NCBI GenBank assembly: GCA_005800405.1
Contig: SYFN01000013.1
Location: 1 to 8,975 of the forward strand
DNA length: 8,975 nucleotides
Direction: 5' to 3'
Source of the DNA: Burkholderiales bacterium
GTDB taxonomy: Bacteria > Pseudomonadota > Gammaproteobacteria > Burkholderiales > Burkholderiaceae_D
The position numbers were made by a program, and so were the translations under genes. Each line of letters starts with the position of its first letter. Within the stretch, counting starts at the first letter, position 1. Shown piece after piece: positions 1 to 7,889 of this stretch. Under the pieces are notes generated by a model. That model saw only the letters and a program-made list of their open reading frames with translations, was not told where the DNA came from and did no database searches.

Positions 1-25
1 GCTCTACCAACTGAGCTACTCCCGC
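1..25 (-). tRNA. tRNA-Gly, 5' part only (cut by window edge)
   Basis: Read on the minus strand, these 25 bases start with the acceptor strand GCGGGAG, then TA, then the D-arm GCTC-AGTTGGTA-GAGC, which closes as a perfect 4-bp stem. This matches the 5' end of proteobacterial tRNA-Gly(GCC). The anticodon, T-arm and 3' end lie outside the window, so the Gly assignment is inferred from the acceptor and D-arm and from position: tRNA-Gly directly downstream of pgsA is a conserved arrangement in proteobacteria (in E. coli, pgsA-glyW-cysT-leuZ). Further tRNA genes may follow beyond the edge. A consensus promoter lies just upstream. Confidence 0.87.
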
Positions 26-41
26 GTAAAACAGCAGCCGG

Positions 42-69
42 ATTATAAAGGAACGAGGCATTCTGTCAA
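42..69 (-). promoter_or_regulatory. Consensus sigma-70 promoter for the tRNA gene
   Basis: On the minus strand a perfect -35 hexamer TTGACA (64-69) is separated by 16 bases from a perfect -10 hexamer TATAAT (42-47). Transcription would start near position 34-36, about ten bases before the mature tRNA 5' end at 25. The stretch after the -10 reads CCGGCTG. Such a GC-rich discriminator is typical of stable-RNA promoters under stringent control, so growth-rate regulation is an inference. The -35 lies only 8 bases beyond the pgsA stop codon and leaves no room for a pgsA terminator. Confidence 0.9.
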
Positions 70-77
70 GCCAGTCA

Positions 78-659
78 CTAAGTCAGGTCGGGGCGCTCTT
101 TGATCATCGGCCAGGCGCGGCGCAGGTAATAAACCATGGACCACAGGGTCAGTACTGCAGCGATATAGAGCAAAATTGTGCCCAGATACAGCGTATCTAT
201 GACGCCGAACAAAGGAGCTTTATAGAGCAGCATGGGTATTGCAATCATCTGGGCGATGGTTTTGACTTTACCCAAAGAGCTGACCGCTACCGACTTGGAT
301 GCGCCAATCTGGGCCATCCACTCTCGCAGGGCCGATATGGCGATTTCGCGGCCGATAATGATGAAAGCAATCACTGCCGTCGTGCGGCCCAACTCGACCA
401 GCAGCAGCAGGGCTCCCGCGACCATGAGCTTGTCAGCAACCGGATCGAGAAAAGCACCAAATGACGACGTTTCGTTCCAGCGCCGAGCGAGATAGCCATC
501 GAACCAGTCCGTGAGTGCGGCGACGACGAATATGATCGTGGCTGACAAACCACGCTCGTACTCGGTGAGCCAGTCTGGCGGCAGATAGAACACGCCCACC
601 ACCAGCGGTATCAGTGCCACGCGCAACCAAGTCAGCAGAATGGGTATATTGAATGGCAT
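78..659 (-). CDS. pgsA: CDP-diacylglycerol--glycerol-3-phosphate 3-phosphatidyltransferase
   Basis: Inner-membrane enzyme that transfers a phosphatidyl group from CDP-diacylglycerol to glycerol-3-phosphate, the committed step to phosphatidylglycerol and cardiolipin. The 193-residue product matches family length. The CDP-alcohol phosphotransferase signature DxxDGxxAR(8x)GxxxDxxxD is intact at residues 51-76, with D51, D54, D72 and D76 as metal/substrate ligands. Several hydrophobic segments follow, as expected for a polytopic membrane protein. The start at 659 (MPFNIPILLT) is chosen because the family begins here (E. coli MQFNIPTLLT). The frame stays open upstream to 782, but that extension runs into uvrC. 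No clear Shine-Dalgarno is visible; the leader has only an A-rich run. The gene lies 43 bases after uvrC and is followed by the tRNA promoter. Confidence 0.96.
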   Translation of the reverse strand: MPFNIPILLTWLRVALIPLVVGVFYLPPDWLTEYERGLSATIIFVVAALTDWFDGYLARRWNETSSFGAFLDPVADKLMVAGALLLLVELGRTTAVIAFIIIGREIAISALREWMAQIGASKSVAVSSLGKVKTIAQMIAIPMLLYKAPLFGVIDTLYLGTILLYIAAVLTLWSMVYYLRRAWPMIKERPDLT

Positions 660-702
660 GCCGTGTTGGGGTGTTTTTTCTGGAGAGAGGAACCCGCGTA
701 AT

Positions 703-2568
703 TTAATGCAACTGACGGTAAATGTCTTCAGCGAGTTGTTTTGAAATACCTTCGACGGAAGCCAGTTCTTCAACACTGGCATCCATCACACCCCGCAGTC
801 CGCCAAAGCGAGCCAGCAGTTTCTGGCGACGTTTGGCACCGATACCCTCTATCTCTTCCAGTCTCGATGTCTGCCGGGCTTTGGCGCGTTTGGCGCGCAT
901 GCCCGTAATGGCAAACCGATGGGCCTCGTCGCGGATCTGCGCAATCAGCATCAGGGCGGCAGATTCCTTGCCCAACTCCTGCGACGAGCGACCATCGGCA
1001 AAAATGAGTGTCTCCAGACCAACCTTGCGCCCCTCCCCTTTGGCGACGCCGACGATGAGGCTGATGTCCAGCCCCAGCTCGGCGAGTACCTGACGCGCGA
1101 TCTCGACCTGACCTTTGCCGCCGTCAACGAGTACCAGATCCGGCATCTGGCCCTCGCCATTGGCTACTTTCTCGTAACGCCGCGTCAGGACCTGCCGCAT
1201 GGCCGCATAATCGTCGCCGGGCGTGATGTCGTTGATGTTGTAACGCCGGTACTGACTGCTCTGCATCTGATGGTGATGGTAGATCACACAAGACGCCTGA
1301 GTAGCTTCGCCCTGTGTGTGACTGATATCGAAGCATTCGATGCGCAAGTCATCGATATCGGCCACATCAAGCCCCAGTGTATCGGCCAGCACGCGGGTAC
1401 GTGCCTGCTGCGAACCCTGTTCCGAGAGCAGTCGTGCCAAAGCGATCTCTGCACCTTTGATCGCCATATCCTGCCACTGCCGCCGCTGCCCCTGCGGTTG
1501 AAATACCAGCTGTATGCGATGGCCGCATTGTTCCATCAGCGCGAGCATCAGCTCTGGTTCATCCAGATCAAGGTTGATGATGAGCGTTGAGGGAATGAAT
1601 TTGTCGATGTAGTGCTGCGCCAGAAAGGCTTTAAGGACTTCGGCATCGACCTGCGCATCTGCGGCGATCAGCGCCATATCGACTTGTGTGGGAAAGTAGG
1701 CGCGGTCACCCAGATGTCGACCGCCTCGTACCATGGCTAGGTTCACACAGGCTCGCCCGCCCTGCACCACGACGGCAATGATGTCAATGTCAGCATCGCC
1801 TGCAGTCTCCATGCTTTGCTGATGCAGCACGCGCGATAAGGCCGTGATCTGATTGCGCACGACAGCGGCTTGCTCGAATTTGAGATCGGCTGCATACGCG
1901 TGCATCTTGGTTTCCAGCGAACTCATGAGCTCGGACTGACGTCCGCGCAAAAATTGTGCCGCATTGTCGACGTCGACAGCGTAATCGTCTTTGCTGATCA
2001 GATTGACACAAGGCCCACTGCAGCGATTGATCTGATGCAGCAGACATGGACGCGTGCGATTAGAAAATACTGAATCTTCACACGTGCGCAAGAGGAAAAT
2101 TTTTTGAAGAATCTGCATCGACTCTTTGACTGCCCACGCGCTCGGGAAAGGCCCAAAGTACTGATTTTTTTTATCGACTGCGCCGCGGTAGTAGGCCATG
2201 CGAGGAAAATCACCACCCGAGAGCTTCAGATACGGATATGACTTGTCATCCCGAAAAAGAATATTGAAGCGTGGCTGCTGGGTCTTGATGAGATTATTTT
2301 CCAGCAAGAGTGCTTCCGCCTCACTGCGAGTGACCGTCGTCTCCAGACGAAAAATACGCTCGACCATCATCGCCGTGCGCGGACTGGCCAGCGTTTTTTG
2401 AAAATAACTGGATACTCGTTTTTTCAAATCGCGCGCCTTGCCGACATAGAGTAGCTTGTCTTGCGCATCGAAATAGCGGTAGACACCCGGCAGATGCGGC
2501 AATGCCGCCACCTCCTCGAGCAGCGCGATGCGCGAATCAGGTAGCTCGGGTGGCGTAGTCTCCGACAT
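703..2568 (-). CDS. uvrC: Excinuclease ABC subunit C
   Basis: Dual-incision nuclease of UvrABC nucleotide excision repair. It cuts the damaged strand 3' and then 5' of the lesion after UvrA/UvrB loading. The 621-residue product is full length (E. coli 610). Visible in order: GIY-YIG nuclease domain (about 24-105; Y30, YVG 41-43, R46, E90 in LLLENNLIK); a four-cysteine set C163, C175, C183, C187 with the spacing of the reported Fe-S ligands in E. coli UvrC; UVR/UvrB-binding helix pair (about 211-246); RNase H-like endonuclease domain with D414 (FDISH), D482 (LVDGG) and H550 (DEAHRF); tandem helix-hairpin-helix at 570-621. The ATG at 2568 is 16 bases after nagZ with no strong ribosome site. In gammaproteobacteria uvrY usually precedes uvrC; here nagZ does. 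Confidence 0.97.
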   Translation of the reverse strand: MSETTPPELPDSRIALLEEVAALPHLPGVYRYFDAQDKLLYVGKARDLKKRVSSYFQKTLASPRTAMMVERIFRLETTVTRSEAEALLLENNLIKTQQPRFNILFRDDKSYPYLKLSGGDFPRMAYYRGAVDKKNQYFGPFPSAWAVKESMQILQKIFLLRTCEDSVFSNRTRPCLLHQINRCSGPCVNLISKDDYAVDVDNAAQFLRGRQSELMSSLETKMHAYAADLKFEQAAVVRNQITALSRVLHQQSMETAGDADIDIIAVVVQGGRACVNLAMVRGGRHLGDRAYFPTQVDMALIAADAQVDAEVLKAFLAQHYIDKFIPSTLIINLDLDEPELMLALMEQCGHRIQLVFQPQGQRRQWQDMAIKGAEIALARLLSEQGSQQARTRVLADTLGLDVADIDDLRIECFDISHTQGEATQASCVIYHHHQMQSSQYRRYNINDITPGDDYAAMRQVLTRRYEKVANGEGQMPDLVLVDGGKGQVEIARQVLAELGLDISLIVGVAKGEGRKVGLETLIFADGRSSQELGKESAALMLIAQIRDEAHRFAITGMRAKRAKARQTSRLEEIEGIGAKRRQKLLARFGGLRGVMDASVEELASVEGISKQLAEDIYRQLH

Positions 2569-2584
2569 GATGTCGCGTCAGAGC

Positions 2585-3634
2585 TTATGCCGGGTGCATA
2601 AAATCTGCTAGCAACTGCTTTGCAGCGCAGTAGTGGCTGTCTTCTTGCAAGGCGCCCCAGTCTTTCGCACTGGATGTTGGGGTCAGCGCTGCAATACGCT
2701 GCGCAGATGCGTGCGCATCAATGCTCACTGATGGGTCCAATCCCTTCAGTAGCTCATCGGCTTTCTCGGGCGAATTACACACCAAGACCATGTCGCAACC
2801 TGCAGCCAGGGCGGCATGCGCACCATCAACGACAGTCCCGGCAACGCTGGCACCTTCCATCGATAAATCGTCACTGAAAATCACGCCATCAAAACCAAGA
2901 TCATGCCGCAGCAATGACAGCCATTTGCGCGAAAAACCTGCTGGGTGGTCGTCAAATTTCGGGTAGATCACATGTGCCGGCATGACCGCCGACAAGCTCA
3001 TGCCGAGCCAGCCATAGGGCGCGGCATCGTCCTTGAGAATGTCTTCGGGATCGCGCTCGTCCACTGGAATCGCAATGTGCGAATCTGCTGCGACAAATCC
3101 ATGACCCGGAAAATGTTTGCCGCAATTGGCCATACCAGCCAGCGCCAGTCCATGATTGAGACTCTTTGCCAGCAGCGCGGCCACACGCGGATCGTGATGA
3201 AACGCACGATCGCCAATAACTTCGGAGGTACCGTAATCCAGATCCAGCACTGGCGTAAATGACAGATCCAAACCACAGGCACGCAGCTCGGTAGCCAACA
3301 CGTAACCGAGCGCCGTGGCCAGTTTGCAGGACGCGAGTACATCACGATCCCAGAGCTCACCCAAACGCCGCATCGCGGGCAAGCGTGTGAAACCATCGCT
3401 GCGAAAACGCTGCACGCGTCCGCCTTCATGGTCGACAGCAATCAGTAAGCCAGGACGTTCCGCATGTATCGCTTCACAGAGCGCAGTCAATTGCGCGCGG
3501 TCGGTGTAATTGCGCGCGAACAGGATCACACCACCCGTCAGTGGATCGCGTATATGGCGGTAGTCTTGGGCATCAAGGTCGGTACCGACCACGTCCAACA
3601 TAACGGGGCCGGGCAATTGAATATGGTTTTGCAT
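2585..3634 (-). CDS. nagZ: Beta-N-acetylhexosaminidase (glycoside hydrolase family 3)
   Basis: Cytoplasmic enzyme of peptidoglycan recycling that removes N-acetylglucosamine from imported GlcNAc-anhydroMurNAc-peptides. In many bacteria its products feed AmpR-controlled beta-lactamase induction. No ampC or ampR is in this window. The 349 residues match the single-domain proteobacterial NagZ. Visible: DHEGGRVQR (68-76, substrate loop); KHFPGHG (173-179) followed by DSH (184-186), whose His acts with Asp as the general acid/base dyad of NagZ; and FSDDLSM (253-259), where D255 is the expected nucleophile. There is no signal peptide, consistent with a cytoplasmic site. It starts 2 bases after acpS. 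A GGAG at 3646-3649, inside the end of acpS, sits 11 bases before the ATG. Confidence 0.96.
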   Translation of the reverse strand: MQNHIQLPGPVMLDVVGTDLDAQDYRHIRDPLTGGVILFARNYTDRAQLTALCEAIHAERPGLLIAVDHEGGRVQRFRSDGFTRLPAMRRLGELWDRDVLASCKLATALGYVLATELRACGLDLSFTPVLDLDYGTSEVIGDRAFHHDPRVAALLAKSLNHGLALAGMANCGKHFPGHGFVAADSHIAIPVDERDPEDILKDDAAPYGWLGMSLSAVMPAHVIYPKFDDHPAGFSRKWLSLLRHDLGFDGVIFSDDLSMEGASVAGTVVDGAHAALAAGCDMVLVCNSPEKADELLKGLDPSVSIDAHASAQRIAALTPTSSAKDWGALQEDSHYCAAKQLLADFMHPA

Positions 3635-3636
3635 GG

Positions 3637-4029
3637 TTATGATTTCTCCACGACGACGAACGCAAGTGCGTATTCTGCCTCATCCGTCAATGAGACCTGA
3701 GCACTGAGACCATACGTTTGCATGAATCCGGTGAGGGCGCCACTCGTGACAACCATCGGTCGGCCACTGGGTGCATTCAGGAATTGGACCGCGCGCCAGG
3801 TCATCGGCATGCGCATGCCCAGACCAATCGCTTTGGAAAACGCCTCTTTTGCGGCAAAGCGTGTTGCCAAAAACCGCAAACCTCGCGCCTCAACCTTTTG
3901 CTTGCGATGCAGGTATTTTTCCATTTCTTGGGGACCCAGAATGCGCGATGCAAAACGATCACCATGGCGGCCGAGCGCGGACTCGATACGAGAGACTTTG
4001 AGGATATCGGTGCCGATGCCGAAGATCAT
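3637..4029 (-). CDS. acpS: Holo-[acyl-carrier-protein] synthase
   Basis: Transfers the 4'-phosphopantetheine arm of coenzyme A to a serine of apo-ACP, switching on fatty-acid synthesis. The 130 residues fit the short AcpS type, which acts as a trimer. Visible: GIGTDI (4-9), with the Mg-binding D8; [11 protein letters not shown] (57-67), with the Mg ligand E62 and K61; and the C-terminal strand [10 protein letters not shown] (112-121), equivalent to E. coli VTLADERHYA. The start ATG overlaps the pdxJ stop in an ATGA (4026-4029), so translation is probably coupled to pdxJ. No independent Shine-Dalgarno is evident. The pdxJ-acpS pair is conserved in proteobacteria. Confidence 0.97.
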   Translation of the reverse strand: MIFGIGTDILKVSRIESALGRHGDRFASRILGPQEMEKYLHRKQKVEARGLRFLATRFAAKEAFSKAIGLGMRMPMTWRAVQFLNAPSGRPMVVTSGALTGFMQTYGLSAQVSLTDEAEYALAFVVVEKS

Positions 4030-4790
4030 GAACGTACCGAAGCCAGACGTGCGTTGATCATTACCGCCTTCATTTCACGCACGGCATTTTCCCAACCCAC
4101 AAAGATCGCATGCGCAACGATAGCGTGACCGATGTTGAGTTCGGTGATCTCGGGTATGGCGGCGATGGCTTGTACATTGGTATAATGCAGGCCGTGGCCC
4201 GCATTGACTTTAAGGCCTAGGGTAATACCCATATTTACGCCACGCTTTATGCGCTCAAGTTCATTGAGCTGCGCATCGCCCTCCAAATCTGCGTAGCAGC
4301 CCGTATGCAACTCGACGACGGGCGCACCCGCTTCGGCAGAGGCCTTGATTTGTTCTGCATCGGCATCGATGAAGAGAGAGACGCGAATACCGTGTGATGC
4401 AAGCTGCGTACAAGCCTTACGGACTTCGTCGAAGTAGCGAATGACATCAAGGCCACCTTCGGTAGTCACCTCATTGCGACGCTCGGGAACCAGGCAGACA
4501 TCTTCAGGTTTGATGCGGCAAGCGATCTCCAGTATTTCTTCAGTAATGGCGGATTCAAGGTTCATGCGCGTGCTCAGTCGCGGGCGTATGGCTTCCAGAT
4601 CGGCGTCTCTGATGTGCCGGCGATCTTCCCGCAAATGCAGCGTGATGGCATCCGCACCCGCCTGCTCGGCCAGCAGCGCTGCCTGCAGCGGATCAGGATA
4701 TTGCGTGCCACGCGCGTTACGCAAGGTTGCCACGTGCTCGATATTGACGCCGAGATCAATGCCGCCCGCCTGGGGATCAAGATAGCTCAT
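4026..4790 (-). CDS. pdxJ: Pyridoxine 5'-phosphate synthase
   Basis: Condenses 1-deoxyxylulose 5-phosphate with 3-amino-2-oxopropyl phosphate (the PdxA product) to make pyridoxine 5'-phosphate in the DXP-dependent vitamin B6 route. The 254-residue TIM-barrel protein has the family motifs: [17 protein letters not shown] (13-29), HLREDRRHI (52-60, H52 matching an active-site His of E. coli PdxJ), MNLE (76-79), VPERR (101-105), VNAGHGL (195-201) and the phosphate-binding ELNIGHAIV (217-225). It starts 24 bases after recO and about 8 residues before the point where the E. coli protein aligns. A weak GGA lies near the ATG. The 3' end overlaps acpS by 4 bases. pdxA is not in the window. Confidence 0.97.
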   Translation of the reverse strand: MSYLDPQAGGIDLGVNIEHVATLRNARGTQYPDPLQAALLAEQAGADAITLHLREDRRHIRDADLEAIRPRLSTRMNLESAITEEILEIACRIKPEDVCLVPERRNEVTTEGGLDVIRYFDEVRKACTQLASHGIRVSLFIDADAEQIKASAEAGAPVVELHTGCYADLEGDAQLNELERIKRGVNMGITLGLKVNAGHGLHYTNVQAIAAIPEITELNIGHAIVAHAIFVGWENAVREMKAVMINARLASVRS

Positions 4791-4814
4791 GGAATGTCCG
4801 TATTTTTTATCAAA

Positions 4815-5630
4815 TCAGAGTTGCAATAAGTCGATGAGGATTTGCCGGGTGTTGAGCGGAATACCGCCCAGATGATGCGAAAGCAGGTGCCGCATCAGAA
4901 ATTTGCTCTGCAACTGAGTCGTGCTGTCGCTGTAATCACCTGCTTCCATATCCAGCAGAGTTTTACCGATGACTGAGGGCGAGGTATCACTCGCCAATGA
5001 AGCGCGTGGTCCCAACTCGGGATCGACGACATAGGATTTTTGCATGTCGACGGGCTGACCGGTTTGTACACATCGCGCCAGATTACCTGCTACACCAGTT
5101 TCCTTCAGTAGGGATAGTTCGAACTTTCTGAGGACAATCGCTGGCGTTTCATCATGTGCAAGCTGATTGAGCGCTGACATGTAGTGATCAAACAATTGGG
5201 GATGTGGATCATCACGTGCAAGCAGCTTGACCAGCAGTTCATTCAAATAAAAACCACACAGCAAACCAGCGCCCTCGAGTGGAAGTAAACCGCCGACCCA
5301 TTCCGCCGATACCAGTGTACGGACTTCGGATTTCCCCATCCACGCGAGCTGCACGGGCTGAAAGGTTTGCAGTACACCACGCAGCTTGGAATGAGGACGC
5401 TTGGCGCCTTTGGCGACAAGAGCGACTCGTCCATGATCACGAGAAAACAAATCAATGATGAGACTGGTTTCTTTGTAGGGATAACTGTGCAGCGCAAATC
5501 CCGGTTGATTCGCGATGCGATGGTCCCGCTCGGAGATACGGGCACGAGGTACGCGCACTGACGTTGTCTGCGCCTCGATTGAGGGCGTTTTGTTTGGCAG
5601 CATATCGTTGGCGTTGGCAATGGTGGTCAT
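4815..5630 (-). CDS. recO: DNA repair protein RecO
   Basis: Recombination mediator of the RecFOR pathway. It binds single-stranded DNA and SSB, anneals strands, and with RecR helps load RecA at gaps. The N-terminal OB fold is clear from [19 protein letters not shown] through VALVAKGAK and [11 protein letters not shown], aligning with E. coli RecO residues 8-60. The helical C-terminal part contains [24 protein letters not shown] and, near the end, [13 protein letters not shown]. No CxxC zinc motif remains; one Cys is left in ARCVQTG. The start is uncertain. ATG 5630 (271 residues, 7 bases after era) is preferred; GTG 5657 and ATG 5651 are in frame but overlap era. Even from 5630, about 45 residues precede the OB fold, an N-terminal extension absent from E. 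coli. Confidence 0.93.
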   Translation of the reverse strand: MTTIANANDMLPNKTPSIEAQTTSVRVPRARISERDHRIANQPGFALHSYPYKETSLIIDLFSRDHGRVALVAKGAKRPHSKLRGVLQTFQPVQLAWMGKSEVRTLVSAEWVGGLLPLEGAGLLCGFYLNELLVKLLARDDPHPQLFDHYMSALNQLAHDETPAIVLRKFELSLLKETGVAGNLARCVQTGQPVDMQKSYVVDPELGPRASLASDTSPSVIGKTLLDMEAGDYSDSTTQLQSKFLMRHLLSHHLGGIPLNTRQILIDLLQL

Positions 5631-5637
5631 GCCACGC

Positions 5638-6540
5638 TCATTCGTAACCATAGGCACGCAATCCGGCTTCGTTGTCTGCCCAGCCGGATTTCACCTTGAC
5701 CCAGATTTCCAAATACACCGGGCCACCAAAGAGCTTTTCCATATCCAATCGCGCCTGGGTGGAGATTTCTTTCAGGCGAGCGCCCTTCTGTCCGATCAGC
5801 ATGGCTTTGTGTGCATCCCGCCCAACCAGAATCGCAGCAAAGACCCGACGTAACGCCCCTTCTTCTTCGAATTTTTCAATGACGACCGTGCTGGTGTAGG
5901 GCAGCTCGTCGCCAACAAAGCGAAAGACTTTTTCGCGTACGATTTCGGCCGCCAGAAATTTTTCACTGCGATCGGTAATGTCATCTTCGCCAAAGATGGG
6001 ACCACTGACGGGCAGATAGTTACGGATTTCTGCTTCCAGACGATCGAGCTGAAAACCCTGTTTGGCCGAGACGGGTACGATGGCGGCGAAATCATGGCGA
6101 GCTGCGACCTGCTGAGCAAAGGCCATGAGGGGTGCTTTGTCCTTGAGTCGGTCGGATTTATTGATCACCAGTATGGCCGGCACTTTGTTGGGCAATAAGT
6201 CCAGCACCTGCTGATCGGCATCATCAAAATGACCTGCCTCGACCACGAATAGCACGACGTCCGCCGCAGTAAGCGTACCGCTGACGGTGCGGTTGAGATT
6301 TTTATTCAGCGCGTTTTTGTGGCGCGTCTGAAAACCCGGTGTATCAACGTAGATGAACTGCGTATCGTCTTTGGTCTGTATGCCGGTGATTCGATGGCGT
6401 GTTGTTTGCGCCTTGCGTGAGGTGATACTAACCTTGGCACCGATCAGTTTATTCATGAGCGTGGACTTGCCCACGTTTGGCCGTCCAACAATCGCAATGT
6501 AGCCGCACCGGAAATCAGCTGCAGCAAAAGTTGAGGTCAT
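5638..6540 (-). CDS. era: GTPase Era
   Basis: Essential Ras-like GTPase that binds 16S rRNA near its 3' end and assists 30S subunit maturation. The 300-residue product is full length. GTPase motifs are all intact: G1 GRPNVGKS (19-26), G2 region around KAQTTRHR (43-50), G3 DTPG (66-69), G4 NKSD (127-130), G5 SAK (158-160). The C-terminal KH domain has its GxxG-type loop in [12 protein letters not shown] (249-260) and the end GLRAYGYE. The start ATG overlaps the rnc stop as ATGA (6537-6540). rnc-era coupling is conserved across proteobacteria and links two factors of rRNA maturation. Confidence 0.98.
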   Translation of the reverse strand: MTSTFAAADFRCGYIAIVGRPNVGKSTLMNKLIGAKVSITSRKAQTTRHRITGIQTKDDTQFIYVDTPGFQTRHKNALNKNLNRTVSGTLTAADVVLFVVEAGHFDDADQQVLDLLPNKVPAILVINKSDRLKDKAPLMAFAQQVAARHDFAAIVPVSAKQGFQLDRLEAEIRNYLPVSGPIFGEDDITDRSEKFLAAEIVREKVFRFVGDELPYTSTVVIEKFEEEGALRRVFAAILVGRDAHKAMLIGQKGARLKEISTQARLDMEKLFGGPVYLEIWVKVKSGWADNEAGLRAYGYE

Positions 6541-7469
6541 GCTGATTTACTTTGATTGGACGACACGGGTTTACTGTCATCAGCATCCGGCGGCAGGGAA
6601 TCCTGCTCGCGCGCAGCGGATGTTTTTGCTGGTCTGCTGCTGCCCGCGGCAGCCTCGGGGCGCACTTGTTTTCTGGTTTCGCTGGTTTTTTCGGACTGTG
6701 TCGGGGCGTCCGGCTGGAAGGTGGCGATACCCGCAAGCTTGAGCTGCGTGGTGCGTTGACGAGTCTTCTTGGGTGCGACAGGCGCTTTCGCCAGCGCCTG
6801 CTGCACGGATTCAAGTGCGAGCTTGGCCGCGGCCTGCTCGCCAGCCCGGCGGCTGCCGCCGGTGCCAAAGACGTGAATGTCGAGCTTGGGTACCAGACAT
6901 TCGATTTCGAATTCCTGGTTGTGTGCCGCGCCATGGGTGGCGACGACGTTGTATTGTGGTAGCTGAATCTTTTTACCCTGCAAAAATTCCTGCAACAGCG
7001 TTTTTGCATCCTTGCCGAGCGTTTTAGGATCGACGGTTTCAAGTACAGGCGCATAGAGCGCGCTGATGACGCGGCTGGCCACGTCGAAACCGGCATCAAG
7101 AAAAATGGCACCAAACAAGGCCTCAAGCGTATCGGCCAAAATGGATGGACGACGAAAACCGCCTGACTTGAGCTCGCCCTCACCTAACCGCAGGCATTGA
7201 GATAATTCGAGTCGCTGCGCAATTTCATACAGTGACTGCTGCTTGACGAGATTGGCGCGCAAACGAGAGAGATCACCTTCGTCGATTTTGCCAAATCGAT
7301 CAAAAAGCAGTGAAGCGACGGCGCAATTGAGGACGGAATCTCCGAGAAATTCCAGGCGCTCGTTATGCAGGCTGCTATGGCTGCGATGCGTGAGCGCCTG
7401 CTGCAGCAAGGCAGCATTGCTGAACGTGTGACCCAGACGGCTTTGCAGAGTGGCGATATCCATCGGCAT
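6537..7469 (-). CDS. rnc: Ribonuclease III with long C-terminal tail
   Basis: Mg-dependent double-strand-specific endoribonuclease that separates rRNA precursors and processes mRNAs and antisense duplexes. The catalytic domain (about 5-145) holds the signature ERLEFLGDS (37-45), with E37, E40 and D44, plus D113 and E116 in [11 protein letters not shown], matching E38, E41, D45, D114 and E117 of E. coli. The double-stranded-RNA-binding domain spans about 153-224 and ends in [15 protein letters not shown]. At 310 residues it is some 84 longer than E. coli RNase III (226). The excess is a Lys/Ala/Pro/Ser-rich, probably disordered tail (about 226-310), a known trait of many Burkholderiales. An alternative ATG is at 7463. 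It begins 9 bases after the DUF4845 gene with no clear Shine-Dalgarno. Confidence 0.97.
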   Translation of the reverse strand: MPMDIATLQSRLGHTFSNAALLQQALTHRSHSSLHNERLEFLGDSVLNCAVASLLFDRFGKIDEGDLSRLRANLVKQQSLYEIAQRLELSQCLRLGEGELKSGGFRRPSILADTLEALFGAIFLDAGFDVASRVISALYAPVLETVDPKTLGKDAKTLLQEFLQGKKIQLPQYNVVATHGAAHNQEFEIECLVPKLDIHVFGTGGSRRAGEQAAAKLALESVQQALAKAPVAPKKTRQRTTQLKLAGIATFQPDAPTQSEKTSETRKQVRPEAAAGSSRPAKTSAAREQDSLPPDADDSKPVSSNQSKSA

Positions 7470-7478
7470 CGTTTGCGA

Positions 7479-7889
7479 TTAGTTCGAGGCTTTCTCCGGC
7501 ACAGCGTCGGGGCTACCTCCCCGATAATGAATGAGCAAACTCGCTGGACCGAACAGTGGAATCTTCTTCTCATACGAAAAACTGATGGCCATTTCTTTAC
7601 CCGTTACGGTGATCTTCAAGTCCTTACCTTCGATCGAATCGATATAACCCGCAGCTGCGAGCTTGTCGAACGTATGTCTCAATGCAGCCGGCGTGTCGGC
7701 TGCGATGGAGGCGGCTGCTATCGCCTTATCGATCGCCCAATATTCCATCACGCTTGGCCCAGCCCGCACCAGCAGCAGACCCATTGCGCCAAAGAGGGTC
7801 AGGGTACTGAGAAAGCCGATGAGTGAAAACCCGCCTTGGTGATTGTCTGACCGCGTCGCAACTGATTGGGTCCCGACCCTGATCGTCAT
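7479..7889 (-). CDS. DUF4845 family single-pass membrane protein
   Basis: 136-residue protein of unknown function. Its position between lepB and rnc and the pattern GFSLIG followed by a hydrophobic helix match the DUF4845 family, found at this locus in beta- and gammaproteobacteria. Residues 1-20 are polar and basic, 21-42 form one membrane segment, and the rest (about 45-136) is a small soluble domain with a PSVMEYWAIDKAI stretch just after the membrane and a strand-rich part (LKITVTGKEMAISFSYEKKIPLF). By the positive-inside rule the domain should face the periplasm. The N-terminus resembles a type IV prepilin leader but lacks the usual Glu at position 5. The ATG overlaps the lepB stop (ATGA, 7886-7889). 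Family assignment is from memory of the motif and context. Confidence 0.85.
   Translation of the reverse strand: MTIRVGTQSVATRSDNHQGGFSLIGFLSTLTLFGAMGLLLVRAGPSVMEYWAIDKAIAAASIAADTPAALRHTFDKLAAAGYIDSIEGKDLKITVTGKEMAISFSYEKKIPLFGPASLLIHYRGGSPDAVPEKASN
7507..7524 (-). repeat. Small GC-rich inverted repeat (hairpin) ahead of rnc
   Basis: In the minus-strand transcript TCGGGG and CCCCGA form a perfect 6-bp stem around the 6-base loop AGGTAG. It lies inside the last codons of the DUF4845 gene, about 38 bases upstream of the rnc start. There is no following U-run, so it is not an intrinsic terminator. The inverted repeat is plain in the sequence; any function is unproven. Confidence 0.45.

Noticed and set aside
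660..782. Extension of pgsA upstream to an in-frame ATG at 782
   Set aside because: It would overlap the last 80 bases of uvrC and add 41 residues absent from PgsA proteins, which start at the MPFNIP / MQFNIP position.
919..1590. Open frame of 223 codons on the plus strand, antisense to uvrC
   Set aside because: It lies wholly inside a full-length uvrC with intact domains, has no recognisable family, and its composition is that of a reverse-strand shadow.
3489..3518. Direct repeat AATTGCGCGCG (two copies, 19 bases apart) within nagZ
   Set aside because: Both copies are in coding sequence with sensible NagZ residues. Short GC-alternating runs recur by chance in such genes, and there is no third copy nearby.
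4181..4186. TATAAT on the plus strand inside pdxJ as a possible antisense promoter
   Set aside because: No -35-like hexamer lies 16-18 bases upstream and no plus-strand gene follows. One chance hexamer is not enough.
6515..7183. Open frame of 222 codons on the minus strand overlapping rnc in another frame
   Set aside because: Ser/Arg/Pro-rich product with no family likeness. rnc in the main frame has all catalytic residues, so this is an alternate-frame shadow.
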